Of a stretch of 45,396 nucleotides of DNA, positions 1 through 8,845 are shown one piece after another. The stretch is from the IMG/VR virus record IMGVR_UViG_3300005096_000082, positions 1-45,396 of that record; one strand, written 5' to 3'. The notes under the pieces are model-generated. The model had not been told where the DNA came from. It ran no database searches and saw only the letters and a list, made by a program, of their open reading frames with translations. Both the position numbers and the translations under genes were made by a program. The stretch is from a virus. Numbering within the stretch: the first letter of the stretch is position 1; each line of letters opens with the position of its first letter.

Positions 1-91
1 ATTCGTGCTGAGCTTCGAGAAGTCATGCACGAAGGCGACACGGTCGTCATGGAAATCTTCCTGCCCGGCAAGCCGTTCAAAGATAGCTCGG
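1..91. repeat. Terminal direct repeat, left copy
   Basis: The first 91 bases are identical to the last 91 bases (45306-45396). The ligase frame continues across the joint without a stop, so this is an overlap of a circularised assembly. It is unlikely to be the physical terminal repeat of the virion DNA, which in T7-like phages lies between late and early genes (here near 26 kb). Confidence 0.95.
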
Positions 92-753
92 GTGCTGTAC
101 GAAAAGATGTGGCCAACACACAATTGATCGGCGGCATATTCGATGTGTGGCGCGGCAAAGAAGGCTACGATCATCCGTTCATGGCACGTATAGGCATGCT
201 GATGCCGCGATACCAAGGACGTGCGACGTTCTTCGTGGTCAAGCAGTTCGAGATCAACGACGAGGACGGCCTGATCGCTTCCAAGGCAGCCATCATCGCA
301 TCAACTCCAACAGACCCGGCGTTCTTCGAGGGCTTCGTTCTCAGGGACGGTTTCGGACCCAGTGTGCCGGGCAGCCGGTCAAACGGGTACTGGCGCATTA
401 CAGAGGACCCAACGGTCGATCTGTTTGCGGTCGGCGCTTATCAGGCTGTGGACAAGAACGGCATTCCGAAGGATATGATCGGCGGTGTAATTGTGCGCCG
501 AGTTGATGGGTCTCTGAACAAGATCAGTGCAGGCAAGATGAGCCACGATGAACGGAGTGGCCTTTGGTCAATCGCTGGACACAACCATCCTATTGAAGGA
601 ACTGTGACCGGAGAGAGCGATAAGTTCGTTTGGTACGCTCTGCCTGAGCGTTTGATGCAGGCAAAGTACAAGCGCGATCCGAGCTACGATCTGTTACGGC
701 AGGCAACATTCCAGTGCTGGCGCGACGATAAGGTAGAGCCGAATGAAGACTGA
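1..753 (+). CDS. ATP-dependent DNA ligase, C-terminal part (gene crosses the contig joint)
   Basis: The frame is open from base 1. It continues the ATG at 45138, giving a 306-residue protein, shorter than T7 ligase (359 aa). The start at 45138 supplies motif I (EKLDGVPI, nucleotidyl-acceptor Lys at about residue 24). This part carries a motif III-like FDVWRG, a motif IV-like FEGFVLRD and a lysine-containing segment (QAKYKRD) that may be motif V. The enzyme would seal nicks during replication and recombination using ATP. It lies between small genes and the RNA polymerase; the next frame starts at 743 inside its last codons. The OB-fold C-terminal domain looks minimal. The family call is firm; the ATG at 25 is an artefact of cutting the circle. 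Confidence 0.88.
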   Translation: MRAELREVMHEGDTVVMEIFLPGKPFKDSSGAVRKDVANTQLIGGIFDVWRGKEGYDHPFMARIGMLMPRYQGRATFFVVKQFEINDEDGLIASKAAIIASTPTDPAFFEGFVLRDGFGPSVPGSRSNGYWRITEDPTVDLFAVGAYQAVDKNGIPKDMIGGVIVRRVDGSLNKISAGKMSHDERSGLWSIAGHNHPIEGTVTGESDKFVWYALPERLMQAKYKRDPSYDLLRQATFQCWRDDKVEPNED

Positions 754-952
754 TCAGGATTACGTGCATCGTGCCCTTAAATCTGCACGGGCTGCTTACG
801 ATCACATACCCGGAAGATCAGACATCCTAGTTCTTTCTTTGGCCCTGTCACAAGCAGAAAGTGTCAGGGCTGAAAGAGATGCAACAATACGGCGCTTGAG
901 AAAAGACGTTCAAAGTTTGCAGGAAGAGCTTCGAGAAGCAAAAGAGGAATAA
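743..952 (+). CDS. Small coiled-coil protein of unknown function
   Basis: A 69-residue protein whose ATG lies in the last codons of the ligase (TGA at 751-753). The second half (about residues 38-69) is a charged heptad-like helix ending in EELREAKEE, consistent with a short coiled coil. No family is recognised. It lies 4 nt before the RNA polymerase start and carries the GA-rich ribosome-binding region of that gene, so it may be translationally coupled to both neighbours. Confidence 0.65.
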   Translation: MKTDQDYVHRALKSARAAYDHIPGRSDILVLSLALSQAESVRAERDATIRRLRKDVQSLQEELREAKEE

Positions 953-956
953 TCGC

Positions 957-3401
957 ATGGCGACTATCCAAGATCAGATAGCGTGGGAAGACACGATGAT
1001 AGACCGGGGCGTCACGCGCTTCCGGGTCCAGCAGGACAAAGCTACCGATAGCCGTGCTCATGAAACCAGCGCAGGTAGTCGCCTGCTTCGTTCCTACGTC
1101 CTGCAAGTCTCAGACCAGATCACGATGTACCTCAACCGCGAGCACCCTGCACGTAAATGGAAGCGCATGAGCCCCGCAGCAAAGCTGCTCAAGGCCGTAG
1201 ACGCAGACAAGGTTGCAATGTTCGCGTTGAGAGAAGTGATCGGCTCCCTGTTTTCACCTACTGGATCGACCATCCAATCAATCTGTGTCAACATCGGCAT
1301 GAGTTGTGAGGACGAGCTTCGGTTCAGCAAGTTCCAGACGGATTACAAGGAATATTACGATGCCCTCATACGTGATTTCGAAAGAAAGCGCACAACGAGC
1401 TATTCGCATAAACGACGGGTTCTGTCAGACCGGGGAAAATCTCAGGGACTGGAATGGCAGACGTGGACACGAGACGACTGCTTTTCTGTTGGCGCTCTTG
1501 TGCTATCCCTGCTTATGGAGGTCTGCGATCTCGTTGAGAAGGTCAAAGTCCAGCGCAAAGGACGTGGCCACAACGTCGCTCTGAAGGCCACTCAGGAGTG
1601 CTTGGACTGGATTGGTGACCATAACACCGTGATGGAGCTTACAAGCCCTGACAGGATGCCCTGTGTCGTCCCACCGGCTGATTGGATATCCCCCATTGAC
1701 GGCGGATACTACTCGCCGAGATTACGTGCAAGAACACCTCTTGTGAAGAGCCGACAAAAGGACGCCGAGCGAGAGCAGCTTTTCAAAGACGCTGTCATGC
1801 CGGTGGTTTACAAGAGCATCAATCAGGCGCAGAGAACACCTTGGCGCGTGAACAAGATGATCCTGATGATCATGCAGGCTGTTTGGGAACGAAACCTAGA
1901 GTGTGGCATGCCGCGTCTCGATCCATATGAGATACCGACATGTCCTCTGTCCTCGGACGTAAACGTAGGAGACCTTGAAAATGGATGCCCAGAACACGTC
2001 GCTTTCAACGAATGGAAAGCCGCCGCCCGAGAACTCTACACAATGGAGAAAGAGCGGGTCGCCAAGAACTTGGCCTTGGTTCGAACTCTGCGTCTCGCAC
2101 GGGAACTTGAAGAGCATTCATCCATCTGGTTCGTCTATCAAGTGGACTTCCGTGGACGGATGTACAGCGCCACCAGTGGTCTATCCCCGCAAGGCACTGA
2201 CCAGTCAAAGGCTCTACTTGAATTCTCTACAGGAAGTCCTCTTGAAAACGATGAGGGCGTCTACTGGTTCATTGCCAATGGTGCAGCGAAATTCGGCTTC
2301 GACAAAGTATCGTTCGACGACCGGGTACGGTATATGCTTGGGCGGTCGCGGGAGTGGAAAGAGATCGCTGATAACCCAATTGGTAACCGGGGCTGGGCTG
2401 AAGCAGATAAGCCTTTCCAATTCCTCGCATGGTGCTTCGAGTTCTCAGAATGGAGCAAGCTATCTGATCATGGACGAGGCCACGAGTATCGTTCCCACCT
2501 ACCCGTGGGCATGGACGGAAGCTGTAACGGACTTCAGCACTTTTCCGCAATGCTGCGTGACCCGATTGGGGGTGCTGCTGTCAACCTCACGCCCAGTGAC
2601 AAACCCGCCGACATCTATCAAACTGTCGCAGATGTCACCTACGCAAAGGTTAGACAACTTGCTGTTCAAGGCGATGGCGCAGCGAATAATTGGATCAAAC
2701 AACTCGGGAAGTCGATGTCTCGGAAGCTCACGAAGCATCCGGTAATGACACTGCCCTACGGCAGCACACCGCAAGCCTGTACCGGAGAGATATTCAAGTG
2801 GGTAACAGAGAATGCATCGTTCCCAAAGAACACCGCGTTCCGACACAGCCTGTGGCTAACTCCGCTGCTATGGGACAGCATAGGTGAAACTGTACTGGCT
2901 GCCAGAGCGGCCATGACGTGGCTTCAGAACAGCAGCGCAGATATCACCGATGCAGAACTTCCTCTCAGCTATAGGACGCCTCTTGGTTTCCCTGTGCATC
3001 AGAGTACGAGGAAGATGGTCCTGCGAGAGATCGAGACCCAGATCGGTGGAAGGCTTCGTTTGAAGCTGGCCACGGACACAAAAGAGTTCGACAAGCGCAA
3101 GCAACGTCAGGGCTCTGCACCCAACTTTGTCCACAGCATTGACGCCACGCACTTGTACATGGCGATTGATAAAATGGGCGACACAGATTACGCCATGATC
3201 CACGACGACTTTGGTGTACCAGCAAACCGCGTTGCCGAGTTCCGGCGCGTAATTCAGGAGACCTTCTATGACCTTCATTCGAACAATGATCTTCTTGCTG
3301 CTTTTCAAGATGAGCATCCTGACGTATCCCTTCCGCCTATGCCAGATCGGGGTGATCTCGATTTATCGGGCGTTTTATCCAGCCCCTACTTCTTCGGTTG
3401 A
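957..3401 (+). CDS. T7-like single-subunit DNA-directed RNA polymerase
   Basis: An 814-residue protein that should transcribe phage middle and late genes from phage-specific promoters. Motif A is DGSCNGLQHFSAML (about residue 520), holding the first catalytic Asp. Motif B is RKLTKHPVMTLPYG (about 588-601), with the Lys and Tyr of the fingers helix. Motif C is HDDFG (about 749), the second catalytic Asp; T7 has HDSFG. Length is near T7 gp1 (883 aa), with a shorter N-terminal region. The gene sits after the DNA-metabolism genes and directly before the structural genes, as in phiKMV-like phages and unlike T7. The start at 957 follows a GAGGAAT stretch. Confidence 0.97.
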   Translation: MATIQDQIAWEDTMIDRGVTRFRVQQDKATDSRAHETSAGSRLLRSYVLQVSDQITMYLNREHPARKWKRMSPAAKLLKAVDADKVAMFALREVIGSLFSPTGSTIQSICVNIGMSCEDELRFSKFQTDYKEYYDALIRDFERKRTTSYSHKRRVLSDRGKSQGLEWQTWTRDDCFSVGALVLSLLMEVCDLVEKVKVQRKGRGHNVALKATQECLDWIGDHNTVMELTSPDRMPCVVPPADWISPIDGGYYSPRLRARTPLVKSRQKDAEREQLFKDAVMPVVYKSINQAQRTPWRVNKMILMIMQAVWERNLECGMPRLDPYEIPTCPLSSDVNVGDLENGCPEHVAFNEWKAAARELYTMEKERVAKNLALVRTLRLARELEEHSSIWFVYQVDFRGRMYSATSGLSPQGTDQSKALLEFSTGSPLENDEGVYWFIANGAAKFGFDKVSFDDRVRYMLGRSREWKEIADNPIGNRGWAEADKPFQFLAWCFEFSEWSKLSDHGRGHEYRSHLPVGMDGSCNGLQHFSAMLRDPIGGAAVNLTPSDKPADIYQTVADVTYAKVRQLAVQGDGAANNWIKQLGKSMSRKLTKHPVMTLPYGSTPQACTGEIFKWVTENASFPKNTAFRHSLWLTPLLWDSIGETVLAARAAMTWLQNSSADITDAELPLSYRTPLGFPVHQSTRKMVLREIETQIGGRLRLKLATDTKEFDKRKQRQGSAPNFVHSIDATHLYMAIDKMGDTDYAMIHDDFGVPANRVAEFRRVIQETFYDLHSNNDLLAAFQDEHPDVSLPPMPDRGDLDLSGVLSSPYFFG

Positions 3402-3477
3402 TGTGTGGAACGCGGGGCCGGAGTATGATGGGGATTACCCAGATCACGGCGACCTGCCGTACAAGGGACCCTGATAT

Positions 3478-3500
3478 CCCCGCCTTATAGTAATTACAAA
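3478..3500 (+). promoter_or_regulatory. Putative phage RNA polymerase promoter P1 (late region)
   Basis: CCCCGCCTTATAGTAATTA lies in the gap after the RNA polymerase. The 13-base core CCCCGCCTTATAG recurs exactly at 6050, 18595 and 41253, always on + and between genes, with a variant at 26420. The TATAG end resembles the initiation part of T7-type promoters. Here it would drive the first late genes. Recognition by this polymerase is inference. Confidence 0.7.
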
Positions 3501-3512
3501 TGAGGCAAACCT

Positions 3513-3671
3513 ATGTACACTGACCTTTCAGTGGAAGCACAGATACGTCTCGCTGCCGAGTTCTTGGCGCGGGGCGTACCTATCCCACGCGAACTCAACG
3601 ATGAGCTTGGACCGGAGATTATGTCCGACCTCTTACGACCGGAGAAAACATATGCCAAAGCTGAGCCCTAA
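3513..3671 (+). CDS. Small hypothetical protein (52 aa)
   Basis: First reading frame downstream of promoter P1, starting MYTDLSVEAQIRLAAEF and ending LRPEKTYAKAEP. A weak GAGG lies 5' of the ATG. It overlaps the next gene by 20 nt in another frame. Composition looks like real protein (helical, mixed charge). No family is recognised. Confidence 0.5.
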   Translation: MYTDLSVEAQIRLAAEFLARGVPIPRELNDELGPEIMSDLLRPEKTYAKAEP

Positions 3672-3858
3672 GCTCGAAAAACTATTGCCAGCAACAGTAT
3701 CACCTGCTATTCGGGACATGCTCGTCACCATGCTCACACCAATAACCCCAGACCGGGACAGCACCGAATTTGACGTAGGCGTGGAGAACAACAAGTTCTC
3801 TATGCGCGTCCAACTCGATGGAACATTCCCCGGTGTATTCCCTTGGAAGCTGCGGTGA
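3652..3858 (+). CDS. Small hypothetical protein (68 aa)
   Basis: Starts at ATG 3652 after a good GGAGAAAACAT ribosome-binding site; an in-frame ATG at 3601 has no such site. The protein begins MPKLSPKLEKLLPATVSP, a short helical region followed by a beta-rich half. It ends at TGA 3856-3858, overlapping the GTG of the next gene. Function unknown; its place between RNA polymerase and portal is usual for small late accessory genes. Confidence 0.6.
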   Translation: MPKLSPKLEKLLPATVSPAIRDMLVTMLTPITPDRDSTEFDVGVENNKFSMRVQLDGTFPGVFPWKLR

Positions 3859-4157
3859 CAGAACGCTGGACGTTCAGACAATATCCAGAATACAAAATCG
3901 ACATTGAGGAAGCCCCCGGTTACCTCATATTCCACATGCCAAATTGTGCTCGTGTACGCTTCAAGCGTATGCGGGCTGATCTTTTTGCGTTAAACATCCT
4001 TGCAGCGAACACGCACAGTCGTGTCGCATGTGCGATACCCGTCGATAACAAACCCGTCCAAAGGCTCGTCAGAGCGCTTGGGATGATTGAAGCACCAGAG
4101 CACCACGACGTTCCCAATGAGGGCGCGTTCGCCGTGTTCTTCTTACCAAGGGAATGA
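3855..4157 (+). CDS. Hypothetical protein, possible GNAT-like C-terminal half
   Basis: A 100-residue protein using GTG 3855 (GTGA overlap with the preceding stop); a TTG at 3843 is in frame but less likely. The segment VDNKPVQRLVRALGMIEAPE resembles the last helix and strand of GNAT acetyltransferases, and such genes do occur beside podovirus head genes. The acetyl-CoA loop (Q/RxxGxG/A) is not visible, so activity is doubtful. Treat as unknown with a weak GNAT hint. Confidence 0.5.
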   Translation: MTERWTFRQYPEYKIDIEEAPGYLIFHMPNCARVRFKRMRADLFALNILAANTHSRVACAIPVDNKPVQRLVRALGMIEAPEHHDVPNEGAFAVFFLPRE

Positions 4158-4160
4158 TCC

Positions 4161-4490
4161 ATGCCACCAGTATTAGCAGTCGCCGCAGCCGTAGTAGGCG
4201 CAGGCGCGACAGTTTACAGCGCAGTGAACGCGAAGAAGCAGGCCAACCGGGCCGCTAACGCACAGCGCAAAGCGAACAAGCAACAAGAAGAAGACGCGAA
4301 GATCGCAATCCAGAACGAAGCCGCTTTGGCTCGCAATGACACTGACAAAATTGGTGCCGATATTTCATTCGGTACAGGTGCGTCAGATGAGGTTCTGAAG
4401 CGCGGTGCTGGACGTCGCAAATCAGCCAAGGCCGGATCAGGCGCTGCCAAAGTGGGTGGTACTGGTACTACGGCGGTAGGTGGTCTGTGA
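4161..4490 (+). CDS. Small Ala/Lys-rich protein upstream of portal
   Basis: A 109-residue protein. Residues 3-24 form an Ala/Val/Gly-rich hydrophobic helix (membrane-type), residues 25-60 a charged coiled-coil-like stretch (KKQANRAANAQRKANKQQEE), and the C-terminus is Gly/Ala/Lys-rich and flexible. That architecture is common in small virion or internal proteins of podoviruses. The portal GTG overlaps its stop codon. Exact role unknown. Confidence 0.6.
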   Translation: MPPVLAVAAAVVGAGATVYSAVNAKKQANRAANAQRKANKQQEEDAKIAIQNEAALARNDTDKIGADISFGTGASDEVLKRGAGRRKSAKAGSGAAKVGGTGTTAVGGL

Positions 4491-6049
4491 CAGTTCTTCA
4501 AAACCAGATCAACCAAATCTGGACAGAAATGGAAGCCGAGAAAGGTGACTTAGTCGAGCGCTCGCGTGAGTATGCTCGCTGGACGATCCCATCGGTTATG
4601 TCTACGGAGACAGACAGGCGTTCTGAGCTTATGAAAGGCTCGGTCGAAATCGGAGCAAGTGTGGTCAACCACCTCGCCAACCGTATCATCGACGTCCTGT
4701 TCCCGGTCGCGCGTCCGTTCTTCACAGTTGTGCTGAGCGACGACGTTCAATTGAAACTCGATACCGAGATGGGCAATCAAGGCGCTGGCGATTTCAGGGA
4801 AGCCGTACACGAGAGTATGCGGAAGATCGAAAATCGTGCCATGACGCAAATGAAGCTCAGCACGTATCGGCCTATGGCGATTGAAGTTGCAAAACATCTG
4901 ATCATCACAGGAAACACTCTGATCAAGCGCAAGAAGAATGGAAGTCGCATCCAGTACGGTATTGACCGCTACGGTGTGCGTCGGACAAACGAAGGCGTTG
5001 TTCATGAGGTCGTTCTGTATGACAAGAAAAAGCTTCGTGCATTCTCTAAGCACATGAAGGCTCTGATCACGTCAGTCCATCCCGGCCTGAAAGACGAAGA
5101 CGATCTGGACCTGCACACCCATTACCTTTGGGATCAGGGACGCTGGCTCATCCGTCAAGAGGCTGATGGAGTTATGCTGGACAACCAGCACCGGCAGTCG
5201 AAGAAAGACTTTGATCTGATCGTTCTGGTTTGGACACTTCCTGCAGGCGACCACTACGGTCGCGGTCTGGTGGAAGACAAAGCTGTAACCATGCACAAGC
5301 TCGATGTGCTGGGTGAAGCTGAAACTGAACTGATGGCCATCTTGGCTGACATCAAGTTTCTCGTCAAACCGAACTCTGTGCTTGCCACCCGGCTGCCAGA
5401 ACTTCTGGACAGCGAACGTGGATCGTACCATGTCGGAAACGAGGGTGACATCACTGTCCCGCAATGGGGCAAGCAGTTTGACCTGAGTGTGATCTCGGCA
5501 GCAATCGACAAGTCTGAGGCGCGTCTAAAAGATGCGTTCCTCATGTCCTCTGTTCGTGATGCAGAGCGCGTCACAGCCGAAGAAATCCGCATGGTAGCCA
5601 ACCAGCTTGAAAGCTCGTTCGGTGGCCTGTACTCGCGGCTCAGCGTCCAATGGCAGCAGCCAGAGGCAGAGCTTGCACTGGAGGCATCCAACTGGCGGAA
5701 GCTGGTCAAGGATGTCGAAATGTTCGATGTCATTGTCACTACGGGTGTTGAAAGCCTGTCCCGAGAGGGTCAGACCGACAACCTGCGGATGGCTATCGGA
5801 GACATGCAGATGCTCGATACTGTTCCAGACGAGATACGGGCAGCGTTCCATCCACTACGTTTCGCAAAGTTCGTGTCAGCCAATCGCTCGGTAAATGTGA
5901 TGGACTTCCTGAAGACACAGGACGAGATGGACGCAGATGCACAGCGTCAAGCACAGGCAGAAGCCGCAGCCGTCCAAGGACAGGCGAACGCCGCCGCCCA
6001 AGGCAAGGTACAGGAGCATGCTGGCAAATCCGCCATCGACAACGCATAG
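4487..6049 (+). CDS. Portal protein (head-tail connector)
   Basis: A 520-residue protein starting at GTG 4487, overlapping the preceding TGA. Length matches T7 gp8 (536 aa). Features agree with the podovirus head-tail connector family: an N-terminal segment with ARWTIPSV, a central body (LWTLPAGDHYGRGLVEDKAV is a typical portal segment, about residues 248-266) and an Ala/Gln-rich C-terminal tail. Twelve copies would form the vertex through which terminase pumps DNA and to which the tail docks. It is followed by promoter P2 and then scaffold and capsid, the T7 gene order. Confidence 0.92.
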   Translation: MTVLQNQINQIWTEMEAEKGDLVERSREYARWTIPSVMSTETDRRSELMKGSVEIGASVVNHLANRIIDVLFPVARPFFTVVLSDDVQLKLDTEMGNQGAGDFREAVHESMRKIENRAMTQMKLSTYRPMAIEVAKHLIITGNTLIKRKKNGSRIQYGIDRYGVRRTNEGVVHEVVLYDKKKLRAFSKHMKALITSVHPGLKDEDDLDLHTHYLWDQGRWLIRQEADGVMLDNQHRQSKKDFDLIVLVWTLPAGDHYGRGLVEDKAVTMHKLDVLGEAETELMAILADIKFLVKPNSVLATRLPELLDSERGSYHVGNEGDITVPQWGKQFDLSVISAAIDKSEARLKDAFLMSSVRDAERVTAEEIRMVANQLESSFGGLYSRLSVQWQQPEAELALEASNWRKLVKDVEMFDVIVTTGVESLSREGQTDNLRMAIGDMQMLDTVPDEIRAAFHPLRFAKFVSANRSVNVMDFLKTQDEMDADAQRQAQAEAAAVQGQANAAAQGKVQEHAGKSAIDNA

Positions 6050-6072
6050 CCCCGCCTTATAGTAATAGAGGG
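6050..6072 (+). promoter_or_regulatory. Putative phage RNA polymerase promoter P2 (scaffold/capsid)
   Basis: CCCCGCCTTATAGTAATAG begins one base after the portal stop. It shares 17 consecutive bases with P1 (CCCCGCCTTATAGTAAT). It lies 76 bases upstream of the scaffold start and would give strong expression of scaffold and capsid, like the promoters ahead of T7 genes 9 and 10. Confidence 0.72.
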
Positions 6073-6100
6073 TCCATTTCGAGCAATCGTTTTGGACCCT
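6069..6100 (+). other. 5'-UTR hairpin just downstream of promoter P2
   Basis: AGGGTCCA (6069-6076) is perfectly complementary to TGGACCCT (6093-6100) across a 16-base loop. It starts within about 8 bases of the presumed initiation site, so it would form the 5' end of the scaffold-capsid mRNA. There is no T-tract, so it is not a terminator. T7-family late mRNAs often carry a stabilising hairpin or RNase III site here. Confidence 0.6.
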
Positions 6101-6125
6101 TAACAACCCAAACGGAGAGAACAAA

Positions 6126-7124
6126 ATGGCTGACCCAATTGAGCCGATTGACAAGAATTTAGCGACAGGTGATACTGCACAACAAAATGGACCTACATCA
6201 CCCGTCGTCGATCCTGACGCGAACAAACCGCCTGCCGACGATCCAGAATTGCTGGCTGCGGCTGCTGCAAAAGAACTGGCTGAAAAGAATGCCAAAGAAG
6301 CTGCAGACGCAGAGGCGTATGACAAGCTGTCCGACGAGGACAAAGTCAAAGCCGACAAAGCGGCCAAAGAAGCGGATGATAAAGCCGAGGCTGACGCAAA
6401 ATTGACCCCTGAAGAACTTGAGGCTAAAGAAAAAGCCGACAAGGAAGAAGCGGACAAGAAAGCGGCAGATGAAGCCAACGAAGACGGCGACAAGGAACTC
6501 GATACTGAACTCTGGGGCGACACAAGCTCTGAGACTGGTAACGCTGTTCTGCAGATGCTGCAAAACGCTGGCGTAACACCTGACGAAGCAAAGGCCATCA
6601 TGTTCGATGCCGTTGTCGAAGGTGACATGAGCAAGCTGGACAAAGCAACGCTCGAAGAAAAACTGGGGAAGAACCAAGCGTTCCTCGCCATCCAAGGTAT
6701 TCAAACCTTCATCACTGACCGCAAGGCCACTGGTGCTGAAGCTGTCAAGACTGTTCACGAGCAGGCTGGCGGCGAAGAGAATTGGGTCAAGGTCCGTGAT
6801 TGGGCCAACGACACCAACAACATGCCAGAAGCTCAACTCGACGAGTACGCTGGGATGATCGACAAGGGTGGCGCTCAAGCCAAGTTTGCAATCAGTGAAA
6901 TGATGGCTGCTTATGCTGGCGACACCAAAAACTCCGATCTCGCCCCTGCCCTAGAGGAAGCTGATACCTCTGCTACCCCGGCGATTGAGCCCATCGGTAA
7001 GGTGGACTATGCAGACAAATATGACGCAATCTACAACGACAAGTCGCTGTCAGAACAGCAACGGTCGCGGAAATTGGCTGCCCTCAATACTCAACGCGCC
7101 GCTGGGCGCACTCAAGGCATGTAA
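6126..7124 (+). CDS. Capsid assembly scaffolding protein
   Basis: A 332-residue very acidic protein (T7 gp9 is 307 aa). Residues about 35-130 are an almost continuous A/K/D/E-rich helix (KEAADAEAYDKLSDEDK and similar). A C-terminal basic helix (QQRSRKLAALNTQRAAG) fits the coat-binding end of scaffolds. Position between portal and major capsid and a strong GGAGAGAACAAA ribosome-binding site support the call. It would guide prohead assembly and then leave the shell. Sequence is low-complexity, so identity rests partly on synteny. Confidence 0.88.
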   Translation: MADPIEPIDKNLATGDTAQQNGPTSPVVDPDANKPPADDPELLAAAAAKELAEKNAKEAADAEAYDKLSDEDKVKADKAAKEADDKAEADAKLTPEELEAKEKADKEEADKKAADEANEDGDKELDTELWGDTSSETGNAVLQMLQNAGVTPDEAKAIMFDAVVEGDMSKLDKATLEEKLGKNQAFLAIQGIQTFITDRKATGAEAVKTVHEQAGGEENWVKVRDWANDTNNMPEAQLDEYAGMIDKGGAQAKFAISEMMAAYAGDTKNSDLAPALEEADTSATPAIEPIGKVDYADKYDAIYNDKSLSEQQRSRKLAALNTQRAAGRTQGM

Positions 7125-7137
7125 AGGAAAATAACAC

Positions 7138-8118
7138 ATGGCAAACGCACCTGTTGACAGCACCCATCTGAGTGACGTCGCAAAATCCGAAATGATCGAA
7201 CAGTACGGCGGCAAGGTTGACAGCCAGTTCGCTAAGAAGTCGATCATGCGCGGTTTTGTTGACGTACAGTCAGTTCGCGGTACTGACACACTGATCAATC
7301 GCCGGATCGGCAAGCCTGACGTTCAGGCCCTGACCCCCGGCGTTCGCGCCGCTGCAACCAAGACGTCTTTCGGTCGTCGGGCTGTTGTTGTGGACACCAC
7401 TCTGTTGATCCGTGAAAATCGTTCTTTGCTGAACGAATTCCAGACCGACTTCAACGCTCGCAAGAAAATGGGCGTCGAGCACGGCAAAGAAATGGCGAAG
7501 ACCTTTGACACCGCCATGCTGATCGCTGCCCTGAAGGGCTCGTTGGCTGCTGCACCCACAGACAGCGACGGCGGCAACTATAACGGCGCATTCAACGCTG
7601 GCCTGAACACCACACTGACTTCTGCTGGCGACGAGAATGACCCGGCTGCTCTTTACACAGCAGTATCCGGCATCATCGTGTCTATGCAGTTGAACGATAT
7701 GGATACAGACGAATGTGCTGTGTTCATCAATCCTACCCAGCACGATGTTCTGATGGGTCATGACAAGCTGATCAGCAAAGATTTCAGCACCGACAATGGC
7801 GACTTCGCCAACGGCAAGTTCATGACACTGAAGGGCTGCCCAATCGTTATGACCAATCGGTCACCTTCGATTGCGAATGCTGATCACCTGCTGTCCAACT
7901 CGGACAACAACCAAGCGTACAACATCTCGGCCACTGAGGCCCGGATCGTTGCTCAGGTACTGCACCCTGAGAGCATCTTGGCTGGTGAGACCATTCCTCT
8001 GCAGCACGATGTCTTCTACGACAAGATCGAGAAGCAGTGGTTCATCGACAGCTTTGCAGCTTACGGTGCTACCTTCAACCTGCCGGGCGCTTCCGGTTCG
8101 GTCTTCCACACTGTCTAA
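7138..8118 (+). CDS. Major capsid protein
   Basis: A 326-residue protein, close to T7 gp10A (345 aa), 13 bases after the scaffold gene. Segments such as FVDVQSVRGTDTLINRR, TFDTAMLIAALKG and DECAVFINPTQHDVLM are typical of the T7-type HK97-fold capsid family. It would form the icosahedral shell. No frameshifted extension like T7 10B is evident. A strong intrinsic terminator follows the stop, as after T7 gene 10. Confidence 0.94.
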   Translation: MANAPVDSTHLSDVAKSEMIEQYGGKVDSQFAKKSIMRGFVDVQSVRGTDTLINRRIGKPDVQALTPGVRAAATKTSFGRRAVVVDTTLLIRENRSLLNEFQTDFNARKKMGVEHGKEMAKTFDTAMLIAALKGSLAAAPTDSDGGNYNGAFNAGLNTTLTSAGDENDPAALYTAVSGIIVSMQLNDMDTDECAVFINPTQHDVLMGHDKLISKDFSTDNGDFANGKFMTLKGCPIVMTNRSPSIANADHLLSNSDNNQAYNISATEARIVAQVLHPESILAGETIPLQHDVFYDKIEKQWFIDSFAAYGATFNLPGASGSVFHTV

Positions 8119-8141
8119 TCGCAGCGTGTGACCACAACATA

Positions 8142-8180
8142 ACCGTCGTCTTCCCTTTATGGGCGGACGGCGGTTTTTTT
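8142..8180 (+). terminator. Intrinsic terminator after the capsid gene
   Basis: ACCGTCGTC (8142-8150) pairs with GACGGCGGT (8166-8174), one G-U pair in nine, followed by seven T (8174-8180). This is the only textbook hairpin plus T-tract seen in the window. It matches the position of the T7 late terminator Tphi behind gene 10. A second hairpin, GGCGGGC/GCTCGCC (8197-8226), lies just downstream. Confidence 0.85.
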
Positions 8181-8253
8181 CGTCGTTTGTATTGACGGCG
8201 GGCGGGTTCTCTCCGGCTTGCTCGCCTTCTATGCAAATGCTCAAACAAGGGAA

Positions 8254-8844
8254 ATGACCATGACTGCACGTCTTGATCTCATCAATTCTATGCTTTCGAC
8301 AACTGGCACAGCGCCCTTGTCTGCGGGCGATACTACACACCCAGATTACATTGATGCTGACGGTATCCTGACCGATATCCTTGGCGAATTCACAACGCAA
8401 GAGTTGTGGTTCAACACAGAAACGAGAACGCTCGCCGTAGACGGCGCTGGAGAGATCATCGTACCATCGAACGCGATCTCAGCAGACCCAACTGATCCAC
8501 ATGTGCATGCCAGAATACGCGGCAACAAGATGTGGAACATCACGGATCGCACGTACACGTACACAGCGGACTTGAAGGTCAAGCTCCTGTTGAACGTGAC
8601 GCTAGACGACATGCCCCCGATTGCAATCCAGTTCGTTCGTGCAGCAGCACGTTATGAGTATTTCTTGGACAAGGATGGTGCAGAGACCAAGCTGAAACGA
8701 TACCTCGCTAAACTGGATCGTCTTCAGGTCGTTCTTGCGGCAACAAATCTTACGCATCTCGATGTGAACTTCTTTCATGGCCGCGCTGCGGCTAATTTCT
8801 ATACGCGCCGCACAGTGAACCTGTCAGGGCGAATTGTGAGGTAA
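8254..8844 (+). CDS. Tail tubular protein A
   Basis: A 196-residue protein from ATG 8254 (same length as T7 gp11), after AAGGGAA; ATG 8260 is an alternative. The N-terminus TARLDLINSMLSTTG and the C-terminal MPPIAIQFVRAAARYEYF match the gp11 family. It would form the dodecameric adaptor ring between portal and nozzle. It follows the capsid terminator, so its level should be lower than capsid. Confidence 0.9.
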   Translation: MTMTARLDLINSMLSTTGTAPLSAGDTTHPDYIDADGILTDILGEFTTQELWFNTETRTLAVDGAGEIIVPSNAISADPTDPHVHARIRGNKMWNITDRTYTYTADLKVKLLLNVTLDDMPPIAIQFVRAAARYEYFLDKDGAETKLKRYLAKLDRLQVVLAATNLTHLDVNFFHGRAAANFYTRRTVNLSGRIVR

Positions 8845-8845
8845 C

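Noticed and set aside
3401-3490. Tiny frames just after the RNA polymerase stop (23-29 codons)
   Set aside because: One starts at ATG 3401 without a ribosome-binding site and runs into promoter P1; no protein-like pattern.
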